9,571 nt of DNA from JAZDCJ01 sp036311985 (GTDB lineage: Bacteria > Actinomycetota > Actinomycetes > Actinomycetales > Micrococcaceae). Position numbers and translations under genes: made by a program. The stretch lies in the NCBI RefSeq assembly GCF_036311985.1, contig NZ_JAZDCJ010000064.1. One strand, written 5' to 3'. Under the pieces are notes generated by a model that saw nothing but the letters and a program-made list of their open reading frames with translations, was not told where the DNA came from and did no database searches. Of this stretch, positions 1 through 4,963 are shown piece after piece. How positions within the stretch are numbered: position 1 is the first letter of the stretch; every line of letters starts with the position of its first letter.

Positions 1-195
1 CTCGGTCATTTCCTCATCGAGCGCGGTCTCGATCACGGTCTTGGTCAGCTGCTTGAGCAGACCGTCCGGCCCGGTCAGGGACAGGCCCTGTTCCTTCGCC
101 ATTCTGACCAGCTCGCGCGCAGCGTCGCCCTCGGATACTTCTGTCTTCTTTTCAGCGGTTTTCGTACTCGGCACAGCCTCAAGTGTTGCGGCCAT
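1..195 (-). CDS. IS256-family transposase, N-terminal 65 residues (3' part outside window)
   Basis: A DDE transposase of the mutator/IS256 type, which would catalyse copy-paste movement of its own element. Only the N-terminus is visible. Residues 45-65 read GLLKQLTKTVIETALDEEM followed by TE, the characteristic opening of this family, just before the conserved glycine-rich segment and the catalytic Asp/Asp/Glu that lie off-window. The ATG at 195-193 is chosen because GAGGAG (202-207) sits six bases upstream and the reading frame is open to the window edge. Residues 1-25 are a variable, charged leader. A few A/T-ending codons (GAA, ACA, GTA, AAA) set it slightly apart from its neighbours, as expected for a mobile gene. 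Whether the full gene is intact cannot be seen. Confidence 0.85.
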   Translation of the reverse strand, partial: MAATLEAVPSTKTAEKKTEVSEGDAARELVRMAKEQGLSLTGPDGLLKQLTKTVIETALDEEMTE

Positions 196-265
196 ATCGG
201 GCTCCTCCCCGCCAGGCTTACCGCCCGGCGTGTCGAGCCGGATACACCGTTATTTCCACAGTCCC
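1..265 (-). mobile_element. IS256-family insertion sequence, 5'-end part (runs off the window)
   Basis: This is the transposase-start end of an IS256-family element. It comprises the first 65 codons of the transposase and about 70 bases of untranslated leader ending in a likely terminal inverted repeat. Read on the minus strand, the outer end starts GGGACTGTGGAAATAACGG at about position 265. That fits the G-rich-start, GTGTATC-containing termini that I recall for actinobacterial IS256 members. The boundary is placed where recognisable VOC-protein coding resumes on the plus strand, and it could be off by a few bases. The other end and the target-site duplication are outside the window, so completeness cannot be judged. 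Confidence 0.75.
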
Positions 266-411
266 GCCTGCGCGAGCAGGGGATCGAGCACTGGGCGGAT
301 CCGCAGATGCGGCGCCCCGGGCAGGTGAACACGGAGCACGGTGGCCGCGGCGTCTACTTCAAGGACCCGGCGGGCCACGCGCTCGAGCTCATCACGCGCC
401 CGTACCTGTAG
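266..411 (+). pseudogene. VOC/glyoxalase-superfamily protein, 3' fragment truncated by the IS
   Basis: About 48 codons of a vicinal-oxygen-chelate (glyoxalase/bleomycin-resistance/dioxygenase fold) protein remain in frame, ending at TAG 409-411. The fragment contains GVYFKDPAGHALELITRPYL, the typical last beta-strands of the fold. The Glu of the ALELIT strand corresponds to the usual last metal ligand. There is no start codon with a ribosome binding site, and the frame runs directly into the terminal sequence of the adjoining IS. I infer that the insertion separated this tail from its N-terminal half. Most members are around 120-150 residues, so roughly a third survives here. The substrate cannot be deduced. 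The stop lies three bases from the converging vsr stop. Confidence 0.7.
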
Positions 412-414
412 GCC

Positions 415-882
415 TCAGCCGAGGAATGCGGCGAGCTCCCGGAGCACCGCCTCCGGGTCCTTGAGCTGGCACTCCCAGACGATGAGCGGCTCCCAGCCGA
501 GGGCGCGCAGCTGTTCGAGCTGCCGGGCGTCGCGCTCCACGTTGCGGAGGCGCTTGTCCACCCAGAACGCGGTGTTGGTTCCGGGGGTGCGGAGCCCGGC
601 CGGGCAATCGTGACGGTGCCAAAAGCACCCGTGGACGAGCACGACCTTGTGCCGCGAGGCGAACACCAGATCCGGCCGGCCCGGGAGCCGGCCGCCGCGC
701 AGCCGCACGTCCGGGGCCGTCCGTGCGGCCGCGCCCCGGGCGGTGCGTGAGATCGCCCCATGCAGGCGGAAGCGGTAGCCGGCGGCATGCGCGATCCGGC
801 GCACGGCCAGTTCCGGGGCGGTGTTGCTGCCCTTGATCCGGGCCATCATCGCGGAGCGCTCCGCTGGTGTCAGCGGGTCCAT
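415..882 (-). CDS. vsr: Very short patch repair endonuclease (Vsr)
   Basis: A 155-residue Vsr, which nicks DNA 5' of the T in T:G mismatches left by deamination of 5-methylcytosine. The catalytic Asp is in GRPDLVF (D71). The HGCFWHRHDC block (84-93) supplies the catalytic His residues and the Zn-binding Cys/His set, and WEC (136-138) gives the last Zn Cys. N114-V-E-R-D and the aromatic AFW (105-107) also match E. coli Vsr. About 20 residues (43-64) are inserted between the RLHG strand and the catalytic Asp. The ATG at 882-880 is preferred because DPLTPAERS is a family-typical N-terminus. However, its GGAGGA is flush against the ATG, and a -10-like TACGCT ends six bases upstream, so translation may be leaderless. 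A TTG at 975 would add 31 residues but lacks a ribosome binding site and has weaker third-position GC. No cytosine methyltransferase gene is visible beside it. Confidence 0.93.
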   Translation of the reverse strand: MDPLTPAERSAMMARIKGSNTAPELAVRRIAHAAGYRFRLHGAISRTARGAAARTAPDVRLRGGRLPGRPDLVFASRHKVVLVHGCFWHRHDCPAGLRTPGTNTAFWVDKRLRNVERDARQLEQLRALGWEPLIVWECQLKDPEAVLRELAAFLG

Positions 883-888
883 TCCTCC

Positions 889-894
889 AGCGTA
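889..894 (-). promoter_or_regulatory. Candidate -10 box of vsr (leaderless)
   Basis: On the minus strand TACGCT fits the actinobacterial TANNNT consensus and ends exactly six bases before the vsr ATG. This would put transcription start on the A of the start codon. I see no convincing -35, which is common for such promoters. Confidence 0.35.
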
Positions 895-1003
895 GCCAGG
901 CCGGCGGAACCACGGCAGATGACGCCGGATGTCATCCCGCGACGCATCGGGCCTTCTGCGCCATTCGCCGGACAAACCGGATGCGCCGTTGAGGATCGTC
1001 GGT

Positions 1004-1009
1004 TAGTGT
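1004..1009 (+). promoter_or_regulatory. Candidate -10 box of the histidine phosphatase gene
   Basis: TAGTGT followed by GG fits TANNNT. It would give a transcript starting near 1016 with about 32 bases of leader carrying the AGAGGA ribosome binding site. No good -35 is visible at the usual spacing, so this rests on the -10 alone. Confidence 0.3.
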
Positions 1010-1047
1010 GGCCTTCTCACCCGACCCCGACCGAGCAGAGGAACGCA

Positions 1048-1710
1048 GTGCGCCTGATTCTCGTCCGCCACGGACAGACCAGCTCGAACATCGGTGGCTT
1101 CCTGGACACGGCCCGCCCGGGCCCCGGGCTCACCGGGCTGGGCGAGCGGCAGGCCGAGGCGATCACGTCGGTGCTCGACCGGGAGCGTATCGGGGTGCTT
1201 TACGCGTCGACGCTCCTGCGCGCCCAGCAGACCGCCGCGCCGCTGGCCGCCCGTCTGGGACTGGACATCAACATCCGCGACGGACTGCGGGAGGTCCTGG
1301 CCGGCGACCTTGAGATGCGCGGCGACGAGGCCTCCCGGCAGACCTACCTGGAGACCATCTTCAGCTGGAGCGAGGGCGCCGAGCACCACCGGATCCCCGG
1401 TGGCGAGGACGGCCTGGAGGCGTTGGGGCGCCTGGACCGGATCGTCGAGGAGGCCGCCACCACGGGTGCCGGGACCGTGGCGCTGTTCACCCATGGCGCA
1501 CTCATCCGCGGCTGGGCCGCGGCACGGGCCTCCAACATCGACGCGGCATTCGCCGCCCGGCATCCCGTGCCGAACGGCGGCGTCGTGGTGCTCGAGGGCG
1601 CGCCCGCGGAGGGGTGGGACGCCGTGGCGTGGCCGGAGGGGATCCCGCAGGCCGCCTCCGGCGCGCAGGACCCGGCGTCCGGCGTCGTTCCCGTCCCCGG
1701 GGCCGGTTAG
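1048..1710 (+). CDS. Histidine phosphatase superfamily protein (phosphoglycerate-mutase-like)
   Basis: A 220-residue phosphohistidine-dependent phosphatase or mutase. Residues 6-11 are VRHGQT, the signature loop with the phospho-accepting His8. R58 in the TLLRAQQTA segment and H149 in FTHGALIR complete the phosphate pocket, and E82 in LREVLAGDLE fits the acid/base position. The GTG start is chosen because AGAGGA (1037-1042) lies five bases upstream and the RHG motif falls at residue 7, as is normal. The open frame extends further upstream, but that part is antisense to vsr. The protein looks cytoplasmic, with no signal peptide. The last ~25 residues are a Pro/Gly/Ala-rich tail. The closest general type is the GpmB/CobC-like broad phosphatases; the substrate cannot be told. 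The TAG overlaps the converging yqeY stop. Confidence 0.9.
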   Translation: MRLILVRHGQTSSNIGGFLDTARPGPGLTGLGERQAEAITSVLDRERIGVLYASTLLRAQQTAAPLAARLGLDINIRDGLREVLAGDLEMRGDEASRQTYLETIFSWSEGAEHHRIPGGEDGLEALGRLDRIVEEAATTGAGTVALFTHGALIRGWAAARASNIDAAFAARHPVPNGGVVVLEGAPAEGWDAVAWPEGIPQAASGAQDPASGVVPVPGAG

Positions 1711-2171
1711 GCCAGCCGGGCCCTGACGAGCTCACTCACGCGCTTGCCGTCGAAGCGGCCGGCGACCTCGGCGGACACGGTCTTCATGACCTGGCCCATC
1801 TGCCGCATCCCGGGGCGCTCACCGCCCGCGGAGGCCTCCTCGATCGCGCGGTCGACGATCAAGACGACGTCGTCCTCGGTCAGGGGCGCCGGCAGGTAGC
1901 CTTCGATGACCTCGGCCTCCGCGGTCTCGGCCGAGGCGCGCTCGGAGTGCCCGGCGTCGGTGTACGTCTGGGCGGTCTCGCGGCGCCGCGCGGCCTCCTT
2001 CTGCAGGAGCGCGACGACCTGGACGTCGTCGAGCTCGACGGGCGTCTTGCCGCCCTTCTCCCGCGTGTTGATCTCGCCGAGCAGGTTGCGCACCGTCGTG
2101 AGCGCCACCTTGTTCCCGGACTTCAGGTGCGTGGTCATGTCGGCACGGAGCCGGTCCTTGAGCGTGGTCAT
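1707..2171 (-). CDS. GatB/YqeY domain-containing protein
   Basis: A 154-residue YqeY-family protein, resembling the tail domain of the amidotransferase subunit GatB. The family is thought to bind tRNA or aid tRNA-dependent amidation, but its precise role is not established. Typical features are the start MTTLKDRLRADMTTHLKSGN, LTTVRNLLGEIN (25-35), the QKEAARRRETA helix (57-67), YLPAPLTEDD (92-101), MGQVMK (125-130) and a C-terminal GKRVSELVRARL helix. Length is normal (about 150). ATG 2171-2169 is chosen because AAAGG lies six bases upstream and the family motif begins at residue 1. An 87-residue in-frame extension upstream is antisense to the neighbouring gene and Arg/Pro-rich, so it is rejected. 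It shares a four-base overlap (1707-1710) with the converging phosphatase gene. Confidence 0.92.
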   Translation of the reverse strand: MTTLKDRLRADMTTHLKSGNKVALTTVRNLLGEINTREKGGKTPVELDDVQVVALLQKEAARRRETAQTYTDAGHSERASAETAEAEVIEGYLPAPLTEDDVVLIVDRAIEEASAGGERPGMRQMGQVMKTVSAEVAGRFDGKRVSELVRARLA

Positions 2172-2202
2172 GGCGGGCCTTTCCTCGGGTGGGTCACTGA
2201 CC

Positions 2203-2208
2203 ATTGTG
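2203..2208 (-). promoter_or_regulatory. Candidate -10 box of the yqeY-like gene
   Basis: Minus-strand CACAAT, in the context GGGCACAATGGT. The same 12-base string occurs at the hrpB promoter. It predicts a start near 2196 and a roughly 25-base leader carrying GAGGAAAGG. The -35 is indistinct. Confidence 0.35.
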
Positions 2209-2222
2209 CCCCGTCGGGAGAT

Positions 2223-2228
2223 ACCGTG
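2223..2228 (+). promoter_or_regulatory. Candidate -10 box of the DUF218/YdcF-like gene (leaderless)
   Basis: TACCGT followed by GGTGGC and then ATG at 2234. The predicted transcription start (about 2235) coincides with the start codon, and no Shine-Dalgarno sequence stands at a normal distance. It lies opposite the yqeY-like promoter in the same 62-base divergent gap. Confidence 0.4.
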
Positions 2229-2233
2229 GTGGC

Positions 2234-2935
2234 ATGCGCGCGAGGGAAGCGGCAGCGAAGGCGAGCGGTGCCCGCCCGGGGCGACCGCGACGTCGTCGTA
2301 CCCCGGGCCGTCCCGTCCGGCGGGCCGCGCGGGTGCTCGCGGCCGGTGCCGGCCTGGCCGCCGTCGTGGCGCTCGCCGCCGTTGTCCTGATCTCCTTCCC
2401 CCGCGTGGACGAGGCGGCACCGGCGGACGCACTCCTGGTCCTCGGACCCGTCGACGCCCGGCTGGACACCGCCCGGACCCTGATGGACGCCGGCATCGCG
2501 GACACCGTGGCGTACTCCGTGCCCGCCGCCGCGACGGTGGACGAGGCGACGGCCGCGGCGGTGGGGGAGCTGTGCGCGCCCCGCACCGACTACGAGGTCC
2601 TGTGCTTCACGCCCGATCCCTTCACGACCCAGGGCGAGGCGATGGCGCTGCGCGGACTCGCAGCCGAGCACGCGTGGACATCCGTCAACGTCCTCACCTT
2701 CGACGCGCACGTGACGAGGACCCGTTGGGTCATGGAACGCTGCTGGGACGGCGGGCTGCGCGTGCTCGAGTACCCGCGGCCGGCGGGGCCGCTGCAGCGG
2801 GCGTTCGACGTCGGCTACCAGGGCCTGGGCGTGGCGAAGCTCGCCGTGACGCGCGGCTGCGAGGGGCAGCTGCCGGCACCGGTGCAGGAGTTCATGGACG
2901 GGTTCAAGCCGGAGGCGCCGCCGCTCGGCGGGTAG
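2234..2935 (+). CDS. YdcF/ElyC/SanA-like (DUF218) membrane-anchored protein
   Basis: A 233-residue protein of the DUF218 fold, a family linked in enterobacteria to envelope integrity and undecaprenyl-carrier or antibiotic tolerance (SanA, ElyC); no reaction is established. Residues 15-34 are very Arg-rich. One hydrophobic segment follows (about 33-55), giving a cytoplasmic stub and an outside domain. The domain shows DALLVLGP (65-72), DPFTTQGEAMAL (128-139, the family's Thr/Ser-x-Gly-Glu loop) and VLTFDAHVTRTR (153-164, the sheet-then-Arg motif). Cys114, 124, 170 and 209 could form disulfides. ATG 2234 is chosen over an in-frame TTG at 2204 because that codon lies inside the divergent promoter region and a -10 box abuts the ATG. 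It ends 131 bases before the DUF202 pair, which has its own promoter candidate. Confidence 0.8.
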   Translation: MRAREAAAKASGARPGRPRRRRTPGRPVRRAARVLAAGAGLAAVVALAAVVLISFPRVDEAAPADALLVLGPVDARLDTARTLMDAGIADTVAYSVPAAATVDEATAAAVGELCAPRTDYEVLCFTPDPFTTQGEAMALRGLAAEHAWTSVNVLTFDAHVTRTRWVMERCWDGGLRVLEYPRPAGPLQRAFDVGYQGLGVAKLAVTRGCEGQLPAPVQEFMDGFKPEAPPLGG

Positions 2936-2986
2936 GAGGCCGGGGTCCGCGGGGCCGTGGCCGCGGGGTGGCCCCCGCCGCTGCCC

Positions 2987-2992
2987 TAGGAT
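2987..2992 (+). promoter_or_regulatory. Candidate -10 box of the DUF202 pair
   Basis: TAGGAT followed by GGTGGC fits TANNNT and repeats the GGTGG spacer seen at the DUF218 and hrpB promoters. It predicts a start near 2999 and a GC-rich leader of about 68 bases before the ATG at 3067. No -35 is evident in the GC-rich stretch upstream. Confidence 0.35.
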
Positions 2993-3066
2993 GGTGGCGC
3001 GGCCCCGGGAGGAGCCCGCGCCGACGCGCGGGCCGCGGGGCCGGGGCAGGACGAGGAGGCAACGGC

Positions 3067-3447
3067 ATGGGTGGCGGATCCGAACGCGGATGGTTCGCGG
3101 AGAAGGTGCTGCCCGGCGGCAGCGAGCCGGACCCGCGCTTCACGCTCGCGAACGAGCGGACCTTCCTGGCCTGGATCCGGACGTCGCTCGCATTCATCGC
3201 GGGCGGGATCGCGATCGAGGCGTTCGCCGCCGACGTCTTCGAGGAGCCGTTGCGGCGCGGACTGGCGTTATTCATCGTGGTGCTCGGCATCCTGCTCAGC
3301 GCGGGGGCCACGCTGCGCTGGCTGCGGACCGAGTCGAGCATGCGCCACGGCCGCCCGCTCAAGCTCCCGCTCATCGCCCCGCTGCTGGGGATCGGCGGCG
3401 CCCTGGCCGGGGCGGCCGTTGTGGTCCTCGTCCTCCTGGGACGCTGA
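3067..3447 (+). CDS. YidH-type DUF202 inner-membrane protein
   Basis: A 126-residue DUF202 (PF02656-type) membrane protein; the family's function is unknown. The hallmark ANERTFLAWIRTSLAFIAGG (28-47) marks the first membrane helix with its conserved Arg/Trp/Arg. Two more hydrophobic segments follow at about 64-86 and 100-124, giving three membrane passes. Length is typical. The start is secure: AGGAGG (3054-3059) lies seven bases before ATG. The frame is open for hundreds of codons upstream, but that part is antisense or out of frame with better genes. The downstream partner begins one base after the stop, so the two are almost certainly co-translated, as in the common yidH-yidG arrangement. 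Confidence 0.92.
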   Translation: MGGGSERGWFAEKVLPGGSEPDPRFTLANERTFLAWIRTSLAFIAGGIAIEAFAADVFEEPLRRGLALFIVVLGILLSAGATLRWLRTESSMRHGRPLKLPLIAPLLGIGGALAGAAVVVLVLLGR

Positions 3448-3448
3448 C

Positions 3449-3772
3449 GTGCCCGCGGTGGCCCACGGCGATCCCGGCCTGCAGCCCGAGCGCACGTCCC
3501 TGGCCTGGGGTCGGACCATGCTGGCGCTCTTCCTCGCGGCGGGCGTGCTGCTGCGCTGGCTGCCGTTCTACGGATACGGGGCGCTCGCGCCGGCCGTCGT
3601 GGCCGCCGCGATCGGCGCCGGCATCTACGCGACCCAGAAGCACCGCTACGCGGCGGCCACGCGCGGAATCGCCCGCGAGGCGCTGAGGGCCGACGCCGTC
3701 GCCGTGTGCGCCACAGGGGCGGCGGTCTGCGGGCTCGGCGTCCTCGGTGCCGTCGTGGTCCTGGGCGCCTGA
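3449..3772 (+). CDS. DUF202 family membrane protein (second of pair)
   Basis: A 107-residue DUF202 protein with the short hallmark LQPERTSLAWGRT (11-23) and three hydrophobic segments (about 22-40, 44-61, 81-105). It lacks the long N-terminal stretch of its partner and resembles YidG-type members. The GTG at 3449-3451 follows the partner's TGA by one base (TGAcGTG), and GGGA lies about seven bases upstream inside the preceding gene, so translational coupling is expected. A GTG at 3458 is a possible alternative that would still keep the motif. The family role is unknown. Pairing of two different DUF202 proteins suggests a hetero-oligomeric membrane unit, but that is inference. Confidence 0.88.
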   Translation: MPAVAHGDPGLQPERTSLAWGRTMLALFLAAGVLLRWLPFYGYGALAPAVVAAAIGAGIYATQKHRYAAATRGIAREALRADAVAVCATGAAVCGLGVLGAVVVLGA

Positions 3773-3850
3773 GCGACTGAGCGCCGGAGCTCCTGACGGA
3801 GCGGGTTCGCGACGCCGGGTTCCGGGCTCCCGCCGCCGGGTCCCGGGCGC

Positions 3851-4864
3851 CTAGTTGGAAGGCCGTCCGTCGCCCGCAGGCGAGGCGCCGTCACCCGGCT
3901 CCGCCGCCTGGCCCGCCTGGTCGCCCGCCTCGTCACCCGACGCCGTGGCCTCCGGGGCGGCGCCGTCCTGCGCAGGCGCGGCCCCGGCGTCGTCCGCGTC
4001 CTCCGTCTCCTCCGGAGCCCGGCCGTCCAGGTAGACCGATTCCTCGGGCTCGCGGTGGCGGATGCCCTGGATCACGAGGATCGCGACGCCGAGCGCGATG
4101 GCGCCGAAGGAGGCCCACATGTTCGCGGGGATCCCGAGGAAGCCGTCGCTTGTGGGGTCGATCCGGATGGACTCGAGCCAGCTGCGGCCCAGCCCGTACC
4201 AGATGATGTAGACGGCGAGGGCGCGGCCCCAGCGGAGCCGGAAGCGGCGCTCGAGCAGGATGATCACGGCCACGCCGATGAGGTTCCAGATCATCTCGTA
4301 GAGGAACAAGGGGTGGAACAGCGTGCCCTCGGGGAGCCCGGCGGGGAAATTGGGGTTGCTGGACTCGATCTCCAGGCCCCACGGCAGCGTCGTCGGCAGG
4401 CCGAACAGCTCGTGGTTGAACCAGTTGCCCAGCCGCCCGATCGCCTGCGCCACGAGCATGCCCGGGGCCACCGCGTCGGCGAAGGACAGGAAGCGCACGC
4501 CGGAGCGCCGGCAGGCGATGTAGGCGCCGAGCGCGCCGCCGATCAGCGAGCCGTAGATCGCGTTGCCGCCGTCCCAGATCCGCACGATCGCCCACGGGTC
4601 GGCGCCCTCGTAGAAGTAGTCGGACATGTGCGTGAACACGTGGTAGAGCCGTGCGCCGACGAGGCCCAGCGGCACGGCCCAGATCGTCACGTCCAGCACG
4701 AGCTCCGGGTTGCCGCCGCGCTTGGCGATGCGGCGCTGGGCGATCAGGATCGCGGCGGCGATGCCGGCCAGGATGCACAGGGCATAGGTGTGGATCGTCA
4801 GGGGCCCCAGGTGGATCTGGGCGAAGACGGGATCGGGGCTGGGCAGGCTCGTCGGAAGATGCAT
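3851..4864 (-). CDS. lgt: Prolipoprotein diacylglyceryl transferase
   Basis: A 337-residue Lgt, the polytopic membrane enzyme that moves diacylglycerol from phosphatidylglycerol to the lipobox Cys of prelipoproteins. The signature GRLGNWFNHELFG lies at 143-155, including R144, N147, N150 and E152, equivalents of essential E. coli residues. HPLFLYE (183-189) and YGLGRSWLESIR (222-233) are further conserved loops. Where E. coli has the essential His of its FHGG loop, this protein reads DGGNAIYGS (98-106), a substitution I believe is common in actinobacteria. Seven or so hydrophobic helices span about residues 20-267. From about residue 270 on is a roughly 68-residue acidic Glu/Asp/Ala/Pro-rich tail. 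ATG 4864 has AGGG four bases upstream. It is divergent from hrpB and convergent with the DUF202 pair. Confidence 0.96.
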   Translation of the reverse strand: MHLPTSLPSPDPVFAQIHLGPLTIHTYALCILAGIAAAILIAQRRIAKRGGNPELVLDVTIWAVPLGLVGARLYHVFTHMSDYFYEGADPWAIVRIWDGGNAIYGSLIGGALGAYIACRRSGVRFLSFADAVAPGMLVAQAIGRLGNWFNHELFGLPTTLPWGLEIESSNPNFPAGLPEGTLFHPLFLYEMIWNLIGVAVIILLERRFRLRWGRALAVYIIWYGLGRSWLESIRIDPTSDGFLGIPANMWASFGAIALGVAILVIQGIRHREPEESVYLDGRAPEETEDADDAGAAPAQDGAAPEATASGDEAGDQAGQAAEPGDGASPAGDGRPSN

Positions 4865-4908
4865 GGGACCCTACGTGTCTCGGGGAGTGTGCCGGGTTCG
4901 ACGATGTC

Positions 4909-4937
4909 ATTCTGTCAGTCCCGCCCGTTAATTTCAG
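4909..4937 (-). promoter_or_regulatory. Candidate lgt promoter
   Basis: On the minus strand CTGAAA (4937-4932) and CAGAAT (4914-4909) are separated by 17 bases, each matching four of six consensus positions. The predicted start near 4902 gives a roughly 38-base leader before the lgt ATG. Its -35 overlaps the likely -35 zone of the divergent hrpB promoter. Confidence 0.45.
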
Positions 4938-4957
4938 GGACCCCGCCCGGGCACAAT
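4928..4957 (+). promoter_or_regulatory. Candidate hrpB promoter (leaderless)
   Basis: TTAATT (4928-4933) and CACAAT (4952-4957) with 18-base spacing. The last T of CACAAT is seven bases before the first base of the GTG at 4964, so the transcript would begin on the start codon. This supports GTG 4964 as the start despite the absence of a Shine-Dalgarno sequence. Confidence 0.45.
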
Positions 4958-4963
4958 GGTGGG

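Noticed and set aside
1614..2390. Plus-strand frame antisense to the yqeY-like gene
   Set aside because: Composition is that of an antisense shadow. The opposite strand carries a clear, full-length family match.
2941..2980. GC-rich inverted segment (GGGGCC...GGCCCC) after the DUF218 gene as a terminator
   Set aside because: Six-base stem with a 13-base loop and no T-run. Such pairings arise readily by chance in sequence this GC-rich.
3781..3845. Possible bidirectional terminator between the DUF202 pair and lgt
   Set aside because: Only a 5-bp GCTCC/GGAGC hairpin with a TGAC loop and some loose GC pairings. Too weak to call.
4055..4963. N-terminal extension of the hrpB frame
   Set aside because: It is the antisense of lgt, has no family similarity, and a GTG at 4964 with an adjacent -10 box gives a normal HrpB start.
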